This document shows, piece by piece, positions 14,050 through 26,199 of a stretch of DNA of 64,000 nt. The stretch's first letter is position 1, and every line of letters starts with the position of its first letter. Both the position numbers and the translations under genes were made by a program. The notes below the pieces were generated by a model. That model was not told where the DNA came from and searched no databases. It saw nothing but the letters and a program-made list of their open reading frames with translations. Source of the DNA: Bombus terrestris (Eukaryota > Arthropoda > Insecta > Hymenoptera > Apidae); the NCBI RefSeq assembly GCF_910591885.1, contig NC_063279.1, forward strand, positions 558,001 through 622,000, given 5' to 3'.

Positions 14050-14235
14050 CCGGTTATCTGGCAATTATAACAGCCGCGTGGTAATTAATTTACGATCTCG
14101 CGTTACGCGAGATAACGCTCGTATTAATGGATTAGGATTTACATTATTGCACGCGGTCGAATTAATTACGTTTGACATGAGCGCGAGCCACGCGTTCGCC
14201 GCTTGGAATGCAATTAAACGGCACGCTTGATTAGC
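14050..14235. promoter_or_regulatory. Candidate enhancer: dense homeodomain-site cluster with a perfect palindrome
   Basis: Within 190 bases there are at least six TAAT or ATTA cores: GTAATTAATT at 14081, GTATTAATGG at 14121, GGATTAGGA (Otx/Bicoid-like) at 14129, ATTAATTACG at 14161, CAATTAAAC at 14211 and TTGATTAG at 14227. A perfect inverted repeat, ATCTCGCG-TTA-CGCGAGAT, lies at 14095-14113. GC-rich segments separate the sites. The 138-codon open frame covering this block reads as chance. The motif density is seen; an enhancer role is inference. Confidence 0.33.
14095..14113. repeat. Perfect inverted repeat, 8-bp arms, 3-bp spacer
   Basis: ATCTCGCG and CGCGAGAT flank TTA. The arms are CpG-rich and sit inside the homeodomain-site cluster. 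This could be a dimeric protein site or a short hairpin; nothing distinguishes these. Confidence 0.6.
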
Positions 14236-16046
14236 CGTCGTCGAAGTCTCGATCGAAAGAGGAGATGGGATCGTTGCAAGTTTCGTTCGGTGGTTTCAAC
14301 GATCGAGTGTCACGATTCACCACCGGCACCGACCTATGCGGCTTTTGTACAAGCACGAAGGCGCGATCCTAGAAAATTTGCTGTTGATTGTGTTGGCGGT
14401 TCTATTGTACGTGTCGGAATGGCGCGATTCGAATCGTTGGAATTATTTACGGTCCACCGGTGTACTCTGTATGTTGCTGAAATAACGATGGACGCAGTAA
14501 AGAGTTTGTATCTTTGACGTTCCCTGCAACAGTTTTTCAACAGTCGCACAGTATCTCTTTTCATCGACGTACTTTACGATGTACATGTTTAATCGTAAAG
14601 ATCTAAATCTAAATCTTTTATTCTCAACGTTCCTAACAATTATAAACAAATAGGAAAACAAATAGAAATTCGCTGTCAATCGTTCGAGTATTCGTCGAGA
14701 ATCCTCTGGTCCGGAATTGCTCATCGCGCGATGAAAAATCGATTCCGCTCGATTCCTCGTTGAACAAGGGCCATCCTCAAAATTCGTTTTCATTACGCGC
14801 GGACTAGGAACGCCTCTCTCCGAGAGCAAAAAACATCAGATGGAAGCGGAACGACGTTTCCCGTTCCACTTTCAAACTATTTCATATTCAGAGACTGCTC
14901 GTATGATGTTCGAGACATTAGCATGTAAAGCGTGTACGAAGGAAGGAAAAGCGGAGAAAGGTGGTGGTTCGGTTGTGGAACGGAACGGTTGCTCCATTAC
15001 TCTAACGATCATCCAGCTGTACCGTAATAATTAGAATAAGTAATTAGAACCGGGGAATTAGAATCGGATATGCCTGGATCGTGCGTTTGTTCGATCAGAA
15101 CCAATCTTACCCTATAAAAATAAATGAAAAACTATAGAATAACCACGGATACGATATAGGATATAGATTTTGCACGGTCGCTGCTAATTAAAAATAGCAC
15201 CGGGTCCGGTATGTATGGAATGTCGTAGAGAATAGACTTTGAAAAAATATATCGCTCGATGATCGAGGATGAGTTTCGTAGAATACGGCGTCCGTTCTCT
15301 ACGTGTTGGCGAGGGAAAATGTAATTACGATTTGAAAGAAAGGAGCCAAACGAATAAATAGATGGAATCTTGTCGAGCGAATAATAAGTACAATTCTTGA
15401 ATATTTCATTTTGTAGAAAACAGAGGTATAATTCTTAAGACATCGGAGGACTCTCGATTCTCCCAGTTACGCAATTCATAGCGGCATATTTTTCTCGTTA
15501 AAGATCCATAAGGATCGAAACGATATTAGATGGTCCGCGAGTTCCCGAGGGAACTCGATTTGCGTACAAAGTCGTGCATCAAAGTAAAAGTAAAGACCCT
15601 CGTTGGGGATCGATAAGCGGAGATCGTGAATCGAGGAAACGCGGCGAAAGGTCTCGCGAAACGCGGCATTTCCGAGCAGCTGATCCGACTTTAACGAAGC
15701 TGGCTGGCATCCGTGTGCTGCGACCTGAATGAAGTATTCCGGAATTTATGGTTTTCATTTCTTGGATCGGACGTGTTGCTTGCCCCCTACGTGACGAACA
15801 TATTCAAAGAGCCGAAAAGCAACGTTACGTCGGTGATTTTAAAAGCAGAACGCTTTAGTCCACCGCGTAATCTCCGACGACGACGCTTGCCTGCATGTAA
15901 GCGGCTCCTCGTGATACACGTGATACCACGCGAGCATTTCATATCTCGGACATCGCGTTCTAAACATGCATCTTCTTTCCGCTTGCGCTCGAATACGTTT
16001 ACGCGTTCACGTGCAAACAGTAATACTGGCTATTCTTAGTTTCAAT

Positions 16047-16078
16047 GTTATTTATTTCTTTTTTATTTATTTATTTCC
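16047..16078. repeat. (TTTA)n-rich tract
   Basis: Interrupted TTTA/TTTC units ending in three ATTT repeats. Confidence 0.8.
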
Positions 16079-17093
16079 CGGATAAATCCTTCGATATACA
16101 ACTGTTAGCAAGGATGCTACTATTCTTGAAAATAATTGAGAATAATTCGGTTATAGCTGGTACGGAACAACCATCGAACGGCATAGGAAGACTACATATA
16201 TCGTGATATGTATGAACGTGACAGAAATTGAAAAATAATTATAGATATGATAAAGAAGATAAAAGGGCTGCAAAGATAGTTGAAGATAGAACGACGTCGA
16301 TTCGGAATCGTCTCGTACTCTGAGTTTTCATTTAAAAACCGCGACGTATTTTCCATTTTGTTTGTACTTTTCAAATTAGCTGATTTTCTATCGTCTTTAA
16401 TAATAATATTAAGCGCGAATGTATATTCTTGTTACATAAAGAATCGATGTAGTAAGAGGAACGGCAGCCTTTAAAATGGTTTGCTTAAAGTTCAGTTGCG
16501 AATTTTGTAAATCCGCGCATTCAACTGCTGTGCCGAGTCGGTGGAAATTATTCCTGTCCTTGCGAAAACGTGAACATCATCTAAAGGATGTGATCTTCAA
16601 ATTTTGTTATTACGTTTATTCCCCTACGTCGCTCGAATTTACATACTGATTGAAGTTTCCAAGTATGTAAACTAGCCTAATCAACGTTGAATATCTTAAA
16701 TTGCTAGAAAATTTATTCTAAGGTTATTCGTGTCTAACGTGTCACTTTTGACAATTTCAGACAATTTACCGTGCTCAACTGTGAACTCGTAATTGTTATA
16801 TTTTACACGAAGAAACTAGTAACGCCTGTATATCTATTTCCTTTCATTAGGATAATGATATTTCGTATTTCAAATAATACTTAAATTCGTAACATTCTAA
16901 ATATCATGTATTTTTCTACGTCTACTGTAACAGCAGATTGAGAAACAGTAGAAAATCAAATATGTTCTAGCACCTGGAATAAAATAGTCGGTCTGTGAAA
17001 TCAGTCTATAAAGTTGTTATATGTACGCAACTGTAATAACGTAAATTATTTTTGTTAAACCGATTCGAAAAAAAACAAGAGTCTCGATTATAA

Positions 17094-17315
17094 GTGATTC
17101 GCGGAGCGTCCTCCGAGGAAAGCCAATACGATAACGGTCCCGATACAAACATCCTGTTTAATTATCCTTTAGCAGCATGGTACTCGCAACTACGGCTCTC
17201 AACCATAATCTTAATTGGTCTGATAGAATTTCTTCTGCCTGACGAGACTATGGAGGGAGGAAGATGGAATATCAACGAAACAGAGAGGTGTAACGAAGCG
17301 AACGTACCGGATTAG
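17094..17315 (+). other. Unrecognised 73-codon open frame with a membrane-segment-like stretch
   Basis: The frame opens after a stop at 17091-17093 and closes with TAG at 17313-17315. Its composition differs from most chance frames in this window. It has many Asp, Glu and Asn residues, a hydrophobic run LSTIILIGLIEFLL in the middle and a polar end rich in N, E and C. It has no ATG near its start (the first in-frame ATG is in the last third), so it could only be coding as an internal or terminal exon. The bases upstream form a purine-rich, poor acceptor. No family is recognised. I treat it as probably noncoding but worth a homology search. Confidence 0.12.
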
Positions 17316-20300
17316 AATCGCAACGATGTCTCTGGGATGTCGCCCTTTCCCTTGGGCTACTCCACGGTTCTTCTCTTTTCGACGCAAGAGAACTGCGACA
17401 AAGTGAATCGGGTCGCCACCGTTCTCTCAGGATCGATCTCGACGTGACTGAATACGAAAGAAAGCCTCCGAGTTACCTCTAACGATAAAGACGATGACTA
17501 CGACGACAAAATCCGCTCCTTCGAGACGAGATAATCACCGCGGGATTGCTCGATGCGATTGTTAAAATCAATGATCATTCCGAAAGACGTCGAAGCAAAT
17601 GGGCCAACTTCCGCCTTTAAGACTCCAGGGACAACGAGATTAATCGACGATAGCCACCGCAAAGTTGCTGCCTAACGCGTTAAACGAACGAACTTGCAGC
17701 GGGGTTTGTCGATTTTTGCGAATTACGCAATTTGATTCGATGGGAAAATCGTGGCAATTTCTCTTACTCTCTCGTTATGGTATTTAAATTATGTTTTCGA
17801 AAGAAGCGAAGATTTATCGTGGCTACTTTGTTGACGAGGTAAGGAGAACGAAAGAAGTCTATTGGAATTCGGCGACGGAATGCGATGGTTTGGCTAAAAA
17901 ATAAATTTAAATGAATTTAACTTTCTTTTCATAACTCGCAAATTAAACTCTTTTGCGCTGTATTTAAAAACATGTATTCCCATACGTAATTATCTGCGAC
18001 GTTTATTCGATTTAGTTTGTTAGATTTTCTCGAAAGATATTTACATCGAAAATATTGATTTCAAAGATTTCGGTTATCTAATATCGTTAAATATCAAACG
18101 ATCTATATTCCATGTACATATTGGGAACGTTGTGCCAATTGTCTCTCCCGAATGATACCGACTGAACTTGAGATGTAGCGAAAATAGAACTATACCGAAT
18201 GTTATCTACTCTGACGGTGATTCTTTTTCTTCTTCTTTTTCCGTTTTCTTTTTTTCTTGCCTCTGACTCTAACTCAAAAAATTGAAATTGTCTTCCTGGA
18301 TTCGTCATCATGCTGATCGAGAGTCTTCACGGTTGAAGAAAAAGAGGAGATTTGCTGACTCCTTGCCAGGAGTCCGTCCTTTCTGGATGGCTTCCTCGGT
18401 GAAGCGATTCCAGAATCACCGAAGATAGTGGGAACCGCGGTTACCGTCGAAACTTTTCCGGGTTTCAACGATTCACTCGGTCGGTCGAAACTCTTGGAAT
18501 TCTTTAATTTATGGCACCGCGTGTGACAAGAAACGAGCCTTTCGCGAGCGTCAACTGTCCTGTCGTTCAATCGCTCAGAGACTCTAAACTGGACGCAACA
18601 ACCGTGACTCGTTAGCGGTGATCTTCGTTTATTTCGTCTACGCTTTTCAGTTTTTATGCGTAGCAGCGCAACCTTTTCATTCTCTTTGTTTCATCGCATA
18701 CTCCCCCAAAAGCGAAAAAAACTTGGTAAGAGGGCAATAGTTTTAAGTAGAAGAGCGTTCCCCATGACCTGGCAGATGAAGTAATCCGCAGGAAGCGCCA
18801 CCGAGAGGATTTTCCAGCTTCGAATTTAACTTGGAGGAGTTCCATTCTCGTAGCTGCGTAACGTGGCTGTTGGCCGACTACGTCCCGTGGAAAGTTGCTC
18901 GACGAACAAGGGACTGGCGAGAGGAAAGCTCCCCCGGGAGGACGCGCAGAAGCAATTGCTCTCACCGCGCGGAGGACTCGCGTTTCATTTCTGCTCCAAC
19001 TGCGACCGTGACGAAGAGAAACTCGGACGAACCCGTAGGAAAAGGTTATTATCGTAGTTGCGAGCCGTGGTGGATGCAAGAGGAAAAGTGGCGCGGAGAC
19101 ATACATCGGAAAGAAAGGGAAAAAAGAAGAGGAATCGAATAGACAGAGAGAGAGAGGCCTGTAAAGTTCTTGGCATTGTGCAGAAACATGACGCAGCCTG
19201 GTTTGAATTAGATCCAGGGCTTTGCGTGCCACCACCAGGGAAATTAGCAGAATATTTTACAGAATATTAGAAGAATGTTTTATGGGGACGAATACGTCGG
19301 TGTCGAATTTGGTATAGAAAAGAGACCGAGGAACGTTTAATACTGGCCGGAATTGATTTTCGATGAACGCCAATGATATAGCGTAACGTAATTATAAGTA
19401 GTAAATAGGTTCTATTATTTTTTGTCAACTCTGTATGTATAAAAAGTAATTAATATTCATCGTATAACATGCACTATATCGTCGAACAACGGTACTCTCT
19501 TGCTTGCAAATCGTACTAATCGCGCTTGAACGAAACTCGACGATCTTATTAAGGATCCTATGGATCTCCGAAGCCCGCTTAAACATATCGACTTATCGTT
19601 AATAATAATGCTTTGGTGCTTCGACTATTATAAATTCGAATTCCAGTCCTAAGGCAATTCTTAATATACCGTAATATTAAAATCACCAGAAAAGTTAGCG
19701 TAACGACTGCTGAAAGAATAAGCGACTGCAGGCGATTCTATCAACAATAAGTTTTACCATTTTAGGCATGAGGAAAGTTGAGAAAAGAATTCGTTACGGG
19801 GCGAACAAAGAAAATGGTGATTTTCGTGCGATATTAGAGGAAAGAAAAAAGGAATAAGGAGTAAGTGAAAGAGCGTTCCGAGGAAATATATGAACTCGGT
19901 GCAGCTCGTAGACATTTTTTGAAATAACGCGCACCCGATGGAAACGCCGTGCCGGCGCGGCGTAATATACTCAGACAACTTAACCGATACGGTTGCACGA
20001 GCGTCGCAACGGTGGATTGGGGCGGAGCTATGGAAGTGACTCAGAGATCCGGCCGGTAAGTTTCAGAAACATTGAAAATTGTGGCGACACGAAATTGCCG
20101 CCAGGAACTTTCGAAGATGGTCGTATATATTTCGAAGTCGACCGGCTGATTCCAACCAACTACTTACTTAAGCAATTGTCGGGAACGCGGTCGACTTTGT
20201 CGCCGCTATTAGTTTTCCTTATTTCAACGTATCGCGCTCGGTAATTTAACCGTTTTCTATTTATTCCACGCAGCAAGCTTAAGAGCAAAGTATCAGAAGC

Positions 20301-21290
20301 TTGTAAGAGCTATTTGAAGGAATTCGTCGTGGGAAAATAGAGGACAAAGATTCCGATTCTATGCAAATTTTATTTAATTTCGGCTAAAATTTTCCAAGCG
20401 ATCTATATTTGCAACCTGATAGTGTGAAAGTAAATACGGACGAGTCTATGGTAAAAGGTTTCCTTGTAGCGGCTATCGTTTCGACGATTAGAAAAAGACG
20501 TTTTCATCGTTAAATCGCTGTAATTTACACCTACCAAAGAAACGGAAATCCGTTTCCATACCACTTGGAAACAAGTCGGAACTTGGAAGTAAGTCGACGA
20601 GTACCTTGCAAGAAAACGAAACTGTGAAGCAGGCCGGCCAGATTCCAACCGATTGTCCTCTGGGCGCGAGCATTTAATCGCATCGTGGATAAAGCACGCG
20701 CCACGACTACGGAATAGTCGAACAAAAAGCAAGATTAATCGCGATCGGTTCACGCAATTTATCACCCTCCTGTGTTTAGCTTCGTGCTCAATTTCCCTCG
20801 ACAAAACGATCGAACGTTTCTGGAGCATCGTTTCTTATCAGGGTTCGCGGTATATCGCGTGGTTGTTGCGTTATTGAACCTTCCCCTGGTGGCTGGAGAT
20901 CGTTTCCTGCTCGTGGGTTCGAACTTTCCGAACAGATTCGTGAACGGAATCGCGCGGTGGATACGGGAGAAGCTTCGGCGAGCAAAATGCACCACTTCCA
21001 TTAAAGGTAACCAGAGAGACGGCTGGTTGAATGCTCGCGAGATTTCTCGAAGACACGCGTAGAAAGGTAATGGTGGGATTCGGTCGTCGGCGATCACAGC
21101 CCAACTTTCGTCGGACTCTACGGTTCGAGTTTATGCGCTTTCACCGGGTGAGGTTTCGTCAGCAAACTTGATTCCAAGTTCGACGAATGGAAACATTTCG
21201 AGAACTAATTACAGAATGGTCGAAAAATCGCCGCGATGTGCATTGTTTTCTTCGGTTTTGCCAAATTCGAAGGTTTACCGTCGCATTCAC

Positions 21291-21320
21291 GAAACGAAAC
21301 GAAACGAAACGAAAGAAAGG
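21291..21320. repeat. (GAAAC)n microsatellite
   Basis: Four perfect GAAAC units followed by GAAAG and AAAGG variants. Confidence 0.9.
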
Positions 21321-22087
21321 TCAATCCGCGTTTGTAAGAATATGATAGTTGGAGATATAATTTCTAACCGATTGCAATGAAACGGGTGACTAGAATCGGT
21401 TGGAAATGTCGTAGCATGACGGCCGTATCTCTTACAAGCGGATATTGCTCGTTTTCTTTCCTACCTCCGATATTACGTACGAAATTTGAATTTTTCTAAG
21501 ATATTCGCGTTTACGCGTAACACTTTTCTTGCCGATAACAACGAAACTCTATCGCGTCTTCGTTACTTTCCGATACTTTTCCATTAGGCGATCTGGACAA
21601 TTAAACGATCAATCCGCGAATCGTGCAAGGTTTTAGCCAACGGTTCCGATGACTTCGTATCGCGACAACGATATTACGATTATTTAGCGTGTCAAATCCG
21701 TGCGAGTTGCAAAGAGCGAATTTAAACGTCTTCCGACAAACTCGGCGGCAAAGTACATAGCCTAACGGAGTAATTTAATAAGCAGAACGCTGCGCTGGCA
21801 ATTCGCTGCGAGTGTAACGAGTTGCCTCGCTTCTCGAAAGTTCAACCGTCCGAACAACTTAAATTCTGTTGCCGTAAATAAAGTCAACTCTTAATCTCGC
21901 GACGTCAACTTTGGTCGTTTCATAAACCTCGCGCCGATAAACTCTGCTAGATTCGCTTCGTCCACTAAAACAGATACAGTCGCGATGATAACAAAGAATA
22001 TCGAAATATCGTTATTGCGCGAAAGATTCCGCGCACTTTCGACTTTCTGTTATTCGATTATTTGAATATTCGCGTACAATATAAATA

Positions 22088-22109
22088 ATAAATATATATA
22101 TATATATTT
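22088..22109. repeat. Short AT/TA repeat
   Basis: A near-perfect alternation of A and T, about 20 bases. Confidence 0.85.
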
Positions 22110-23290
22110 TACTGGAATTGAAATCATCGTGGATACGATTCTAGATCGTTCGGAAAGAATATTACTAAATCTCCAACTAGAAGAAAGATATTGCCGACCA
22201 AAGATTTGAACGCTCTAAACAACTAGCAATGTCGTGCTTCATCCTTCGTTCTGCAAATTTACTTTTATCGATTCCCGTTGAACGGTAAAACCATTTCTTT
22301 CGACGGACACCTAGATTCTCCTTCTCTCGACTCTCGATCGACTTGGCAAGAAAAATAAAAAGATACGCCGCAGCTTGCACAACTCTCTTTACCTCGAATC
22401 GATGGAAGATCTGGCACCGGATTGAGACGACGTCGGAGGCGAAACCACCACCCATAGGCAACGACATACGATAAGCAGGGATCGTTTTTCTCCGGAACAG
22501 CTATCGGTATCTGTGTAGCTGTTCCAGGGCAGCGCGTGAGTGGAATCAATCGAAAGCTCGAGGGTGGAAGGGGATGCGGCAAAGCCACCTCCGAGTGCAA
22601 GTTCCATTAAGCTCGTAGAGATGCACGGTCTTTGCAGTTCACTCGGTTAACCCTAAGACGAGGCGCGTGTACGTGCCGTTACGTGCGAGACGATCGACCA
22701 AGTTGCCAGAAACTCCGAACGGAAGACTCGCATTCTCGGGACAATGACTGGTAATCAAGGCTCGGATGGAATGCTCGATACCGCGAATCTGACCTGGCAA
22801 TTCTATCGCTACCGATCGATTTGCTTTAGAAGAAGAACGGTTTTATGCTTTTCGTATCTTCCTCTTATGGTTTTATAAGAAATCACCTTGTGATTCCCGC
22901 TTGTACGTGTCATTCGGCCTGTGTACGCTTTGACAGTTCGTTGGTACGCACGATCGCTGTAACTGCAGCCTCCGGCTGATCTTAAACGATCTTGGACCGT
23001 CGGCCATGGAAGGTCGCTTAACACAGCTAAAGAATTTAGCAGAAGTACACGTGGTGTAATCGCACAGTTTCGAAGAACGTTGCCTCGCAAACGCTTCCAA
23101 CGGAGACTCTCGAGTCTGGAAACAGTGCCATCTTTTAGGAAACCTAAAGGCGAGATATCCGACGTGCGTACGACGCGCGCGTCTGCCTCTGAAACAGTCT
23201 TTTAAACCCGAATCACGGGGCATCGCTGTGAAAACAAAAGCATGCTTCTCCGTTGTAACTTGTAACGGTATAAATTCGTCCGACGCTGCT

Positions 23291-23314
23291 GAGCGTAACG
23301 AGATTGTTACGCTC
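23291..23314. repeat. Perfect inverted repeat, 9-bp arms, 6-bp loop
   Basis: GAGCGTAAC and GTTACGCTC flank GAGATT. It may be a hairpin or a dimeric binding site. Confidence 0.8.
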
Positions 23315-23713
23315 GTGTGATTCGCGTTTCACCCGTTTCGGTTTCGCTTTCGACGCGGACGCGCGCGTTGCATCCACGCAAGAAATGTCGCGTTAACGCG
23401 AAGAAATATTCGAGACGCGGCTCGTTTATCGCGAGTTGGTCCACGCGACTCGTCGTTGCGTCGGTTTCGAGTAAGGCCAACGACTGATTCTGTCTATGCG
23501 CCAGCCGAGAAAAGCCAAAGGAGATACACGAACAGTTGCAAAAGCTTTTTCCTACTTCGATACTAGTAGACACGAAAATAAGAAATAAGAAATGAGAAAT
23601 ACGAGACGATCAAGTGACACGCAATATCGTTAACGTTGCGGCGTCTAAGATCGGTGGAACGTTCCGACGAGAGCCGGTTCCAACGGAAGATAATCAAACG
23701 AACCCGATATAAC

Positions 23714-23766
23714 GCTAATCGCCACCTAACCTAGACGAAAACCTAATCGCTAACCTAGACGAAATT
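23714..23766. repeat. Two-copy tandem repeat of about 25 bp
   Basis: Two diverged copies share CTAATCGC and CTAACCTAGACGAAA; the first has a 4-base insertion. CCTAA words occur but do not form a telomeric array. Confidence 0.75.
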
Positions 23767-24089
23767 ATATCGTACAACAACGATGTACGCTCTAACCGTT
23801 AGAAAAGTGGACTAAACCATGGTCGCCGCTTGATAAAATTATAACGATTGCTAATATATCAAACTTTGTATTAAGAATGAAATAAAATTATAAAAAGTGC
23901 CGCGAGAACAAATTTTCCATTATGTTGTATATGTTGTGCAAAAAATTTCCTGAGATTTCCTAGGGAAGATGGAGAAGAGCGTGATAGACCGTCCTCCTCG
24001 AAAATCGTTTAAGCCATCCGTGTTTTCAATATAGAATTCTTCTTCGGCGAAGAAAATGGAGAAAGAACGATCGAGCTTCGAGAGTATCG

Positions 24090-24800
24090 AATGAAAAGAA
24101 AGTGGCGACAAAATAAAAATATCGAGAGAATGTGGAATTGAAGTGGAAGTTTCGGAAAATGAGAAAAGTCCGTGGAACACGAGGTACGGAATACGGTAAA
24201 GCGAGGTTAGTGTAAGAATAAAAGGTATATAAAGCGGAAGATTTCAAGGAGATTAAAAGCTAAAAGATAAGGGAGGACCGAGAGGACAGTAAAGAGTGTT
24301 TCCATATTAAATTGACACGATCCGAGAAAGGGAAAAAAGGAAGATATAAAAGCGAGAAAGAATTTAGAACGTCTATAACGTAAGAAAGAAACGGTTTAGA
24401 ATATAGAACAAGGAAGAAACAGTTGATCATAGCGCTGTAAGTACTGCGAGTTTTTCAAACTTCGTAAAATCGTAATATCTAGATAGAACGAGAAATAAGA
24501 AGAAAAAGTATTAAACGAAATTCCTTCTTACGATCGCAACGTTTAAAAACCAAAGTCTGTAATCCAAGCTAATCGAAAACATCGTAAGAGGTCACCGACA
24601 AAAAGGAAGAATCAAGAAGAAGAGCGATAATTGCAAAAGAATAAGGGAAAAGGAGCGCGCAAGAATTAAGAAAATGGGACGAGTGGGATGGAAGGGAATA
24701 AGAAGAAAATGAAACACGAGCGAGGAAGAAGAGAATGACGACGTTCGATGGAACGGACGAGTAAATCGTGAGAGGAAAGAGCTCGGAGAATCGGATAGAG
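24090..24800. other. Long purine-rich tract on the + strand
   Basis: A and G dominate for about 700 bases (GAAAGA, GGAAGA and AGAGGA words). Minus-strand frames up to 123 codons here are Ser/Phe/Leu/Arg-rich artefacts of this skew. No gene is supported. Confidence 0.7.
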
Positions 24801-26009
24801 AGAAGACGCGCGGCGTTGGTTGGCTGACACGTGACCGGAATATTCTGATCGGGTTGCTCGTGTTTCTGCTTGCAATATCGGCCGATGCTCGTTCAGCCGA
24901 TGCTACACAGGTTCGATGTTCACACGTGTCACGAAACCAGGACGAAATCAAAGCGTGTTGCACGCCTGTGCCAATGGAAGCGCTAAACTAAACCGAACGA
25001 AGACCGCTCGGCGAATACTGCGGCACCGATAATGGAGACGTTCGATTCTTCTGCACCGACGGTGATTACGGGGATACCCTTTACAAGCGATTCCCTTCGA
25101 ACGAACGTGTCGGGAAAATTGCAACCAGACACGCCCGTGTGTCTATCGATTCTCAACAGCGCACCGTACACTTTTTACTCGTGCTCTTTTGCTTTTCTCC
25201 CCAACACCGATGCGATGCAATTACATGCTTCATCTTTCCTGGCCTGCGATCAAAGTTGCCAAATGCTAGACGAGAATTTAAAGAAGATCCGACAAATTTT
25301 TGCCTAATATTTTGGGCAATCGCCTTTTCCGTAATTGTAGCGAGTAACGATACGTTTCCTTCAAAATTAATTAAACGAAATGAAATTTTAGTAGCGGACT
25401 TTACACAACATAAATCCGTAAATAGAGCGTAAAACGCTTAACCAACGAGCGCCGTGTAATGGAGCAAAAAGTATGCGCGAAAAAAGAAAAATCTTGGAAA
25501 AATATGAAATAGAGAGTAAAGAAACGGAGAGCCAGAGGATAAACTCCTAGATCGTGCAAGTACGTAAACCCGACCCTTGCACGCGATTTCAGCTGGTCCC
25601 AGAGAAATATGAAATTTTATCGGCTTGGAAAAATTTGCCGAGGAACAGAAGCGAGATCTAAGCTTCGATCAAAAACGAAGTAATCAGCGATCCTTCGAGC
25701 GTATATTCCGCATGCTGCGGATAATCAAATATTCGAGCGTGTATCTTTCGAACAGAAGGTAAAATTCATTTTCGAGAAGTGGAAAATGTAGCTCGTTTCT
25801 CGGAGAACGAAGAAGATAAATTAAATTTCAAAAATCCGTGCTAAAATTCTTGCTCTGCCCTTGTTCTCGCTTTTTCTTTCGCTTTATTTGCCAATAATAA
25901 CTATACCTATACTATAACTATATATGCTTTCTAGCTCTTTTTTTATCGCTTTTGCGTACGGTAGTATGGAATCTGTGATACTTTAACCGCATATTTTCTC
26001 GAGTATTAC

Positions 26010-26053
26010 GATTTCGTATTTTTGAATTTCGTAATTTTGGATTTCGTAATTTA
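26010..26053. repeat. Three-copy 15-bp tandem repeat (GATTTCGTAATTTTT-like)
   Basis: Three successive diverged units: 26010-26023, 26024-26038 and 26039-26053. They share the core ATTTCGTAATTT. Confidence 0.75.
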
Positions 26054-26176
26054 TACAGTATTTTTAGAAGAGAAATATCGCCTACAACAAGTGGAATTCC
26101 GTTCTATAAAATTCAGCGATAAACATCGTTCGCGCGAGTTTGACTTTGAGCGAACTATTTCTGAATCGCGAATCGA

Positions 26177-26199
26177 GTTGGTGCAACGTTTGCACCAAC
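26177..26199. repeat. Perfect inverted repeat, 10-bp arms, 3-bp loop
   Basis: GTTGGTGCAA and TTGCACCAAC flank CGT. It would form a stable short hairpin. It is too small for a microRNA precursor. Confidence 0.85.

Larger units (their letters stand above)
11306..17093. other. No supported gene
   Basis: GC-richer stretches at 11840-12700 and 13800-14500 carry overlapping frames on both strands (up to 171 codons on the minus strand, 13549-14064), a pattern expected from composition. A donor-like CTCGG|GTAAGTATGG at about 13979 has no convincing upstream exon. The homeodomain-site cluster at 14050-14235 is the notable element. The block at 15540-16020 is GC-rich with no recognisable gene. Confidence 0.5.
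17316..23713. other. GC-richer blocks, no supported gene
   Basis: Blocks at 18300-19240, 20000-21110 and 22170-23570 have many overlapping frames on both strands, including 193 codons on the minus strand at 18654-19235. A donor-like GGCCG|GTAAGT at 20055 and AAAG|GTAACC at about 21006 follow open frames, but no acceptor, family match or consistent phase supports exons. Minus-strand frames at 22389-22607 end near a GAG|GTAAAG donor-like site and are likewise unsupported. These blocks may hold conserved noncoding elements. Confidence 0.45.

Noticed and set aside
13549..14064. 171-codon minus frame
   Set aside because: Low-order composition explains it; overlapping frames exist on the other strand and the peptide matches nothing recognisable.
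20911..20930. GGGTTCGAACTTT resembling a tRNA B box
   Set aside because: No A box at the expected spacing and no cloverleaf.
20772..21062. 96-codon + frame with a plausible amphipathic end and a GTAACC donor-like site
   Set aside because: The region is open in several frames on both strands, the start is not ATG, and no acceptor or family match supports it.
23714..23766. CCTAA words suggesting hymenopteran telomeric repeat (TTAGG)n
   Set aside because: Only isolated CCTAA words within a two-copy 25-bp repeat; no consecutive TTAGG array.
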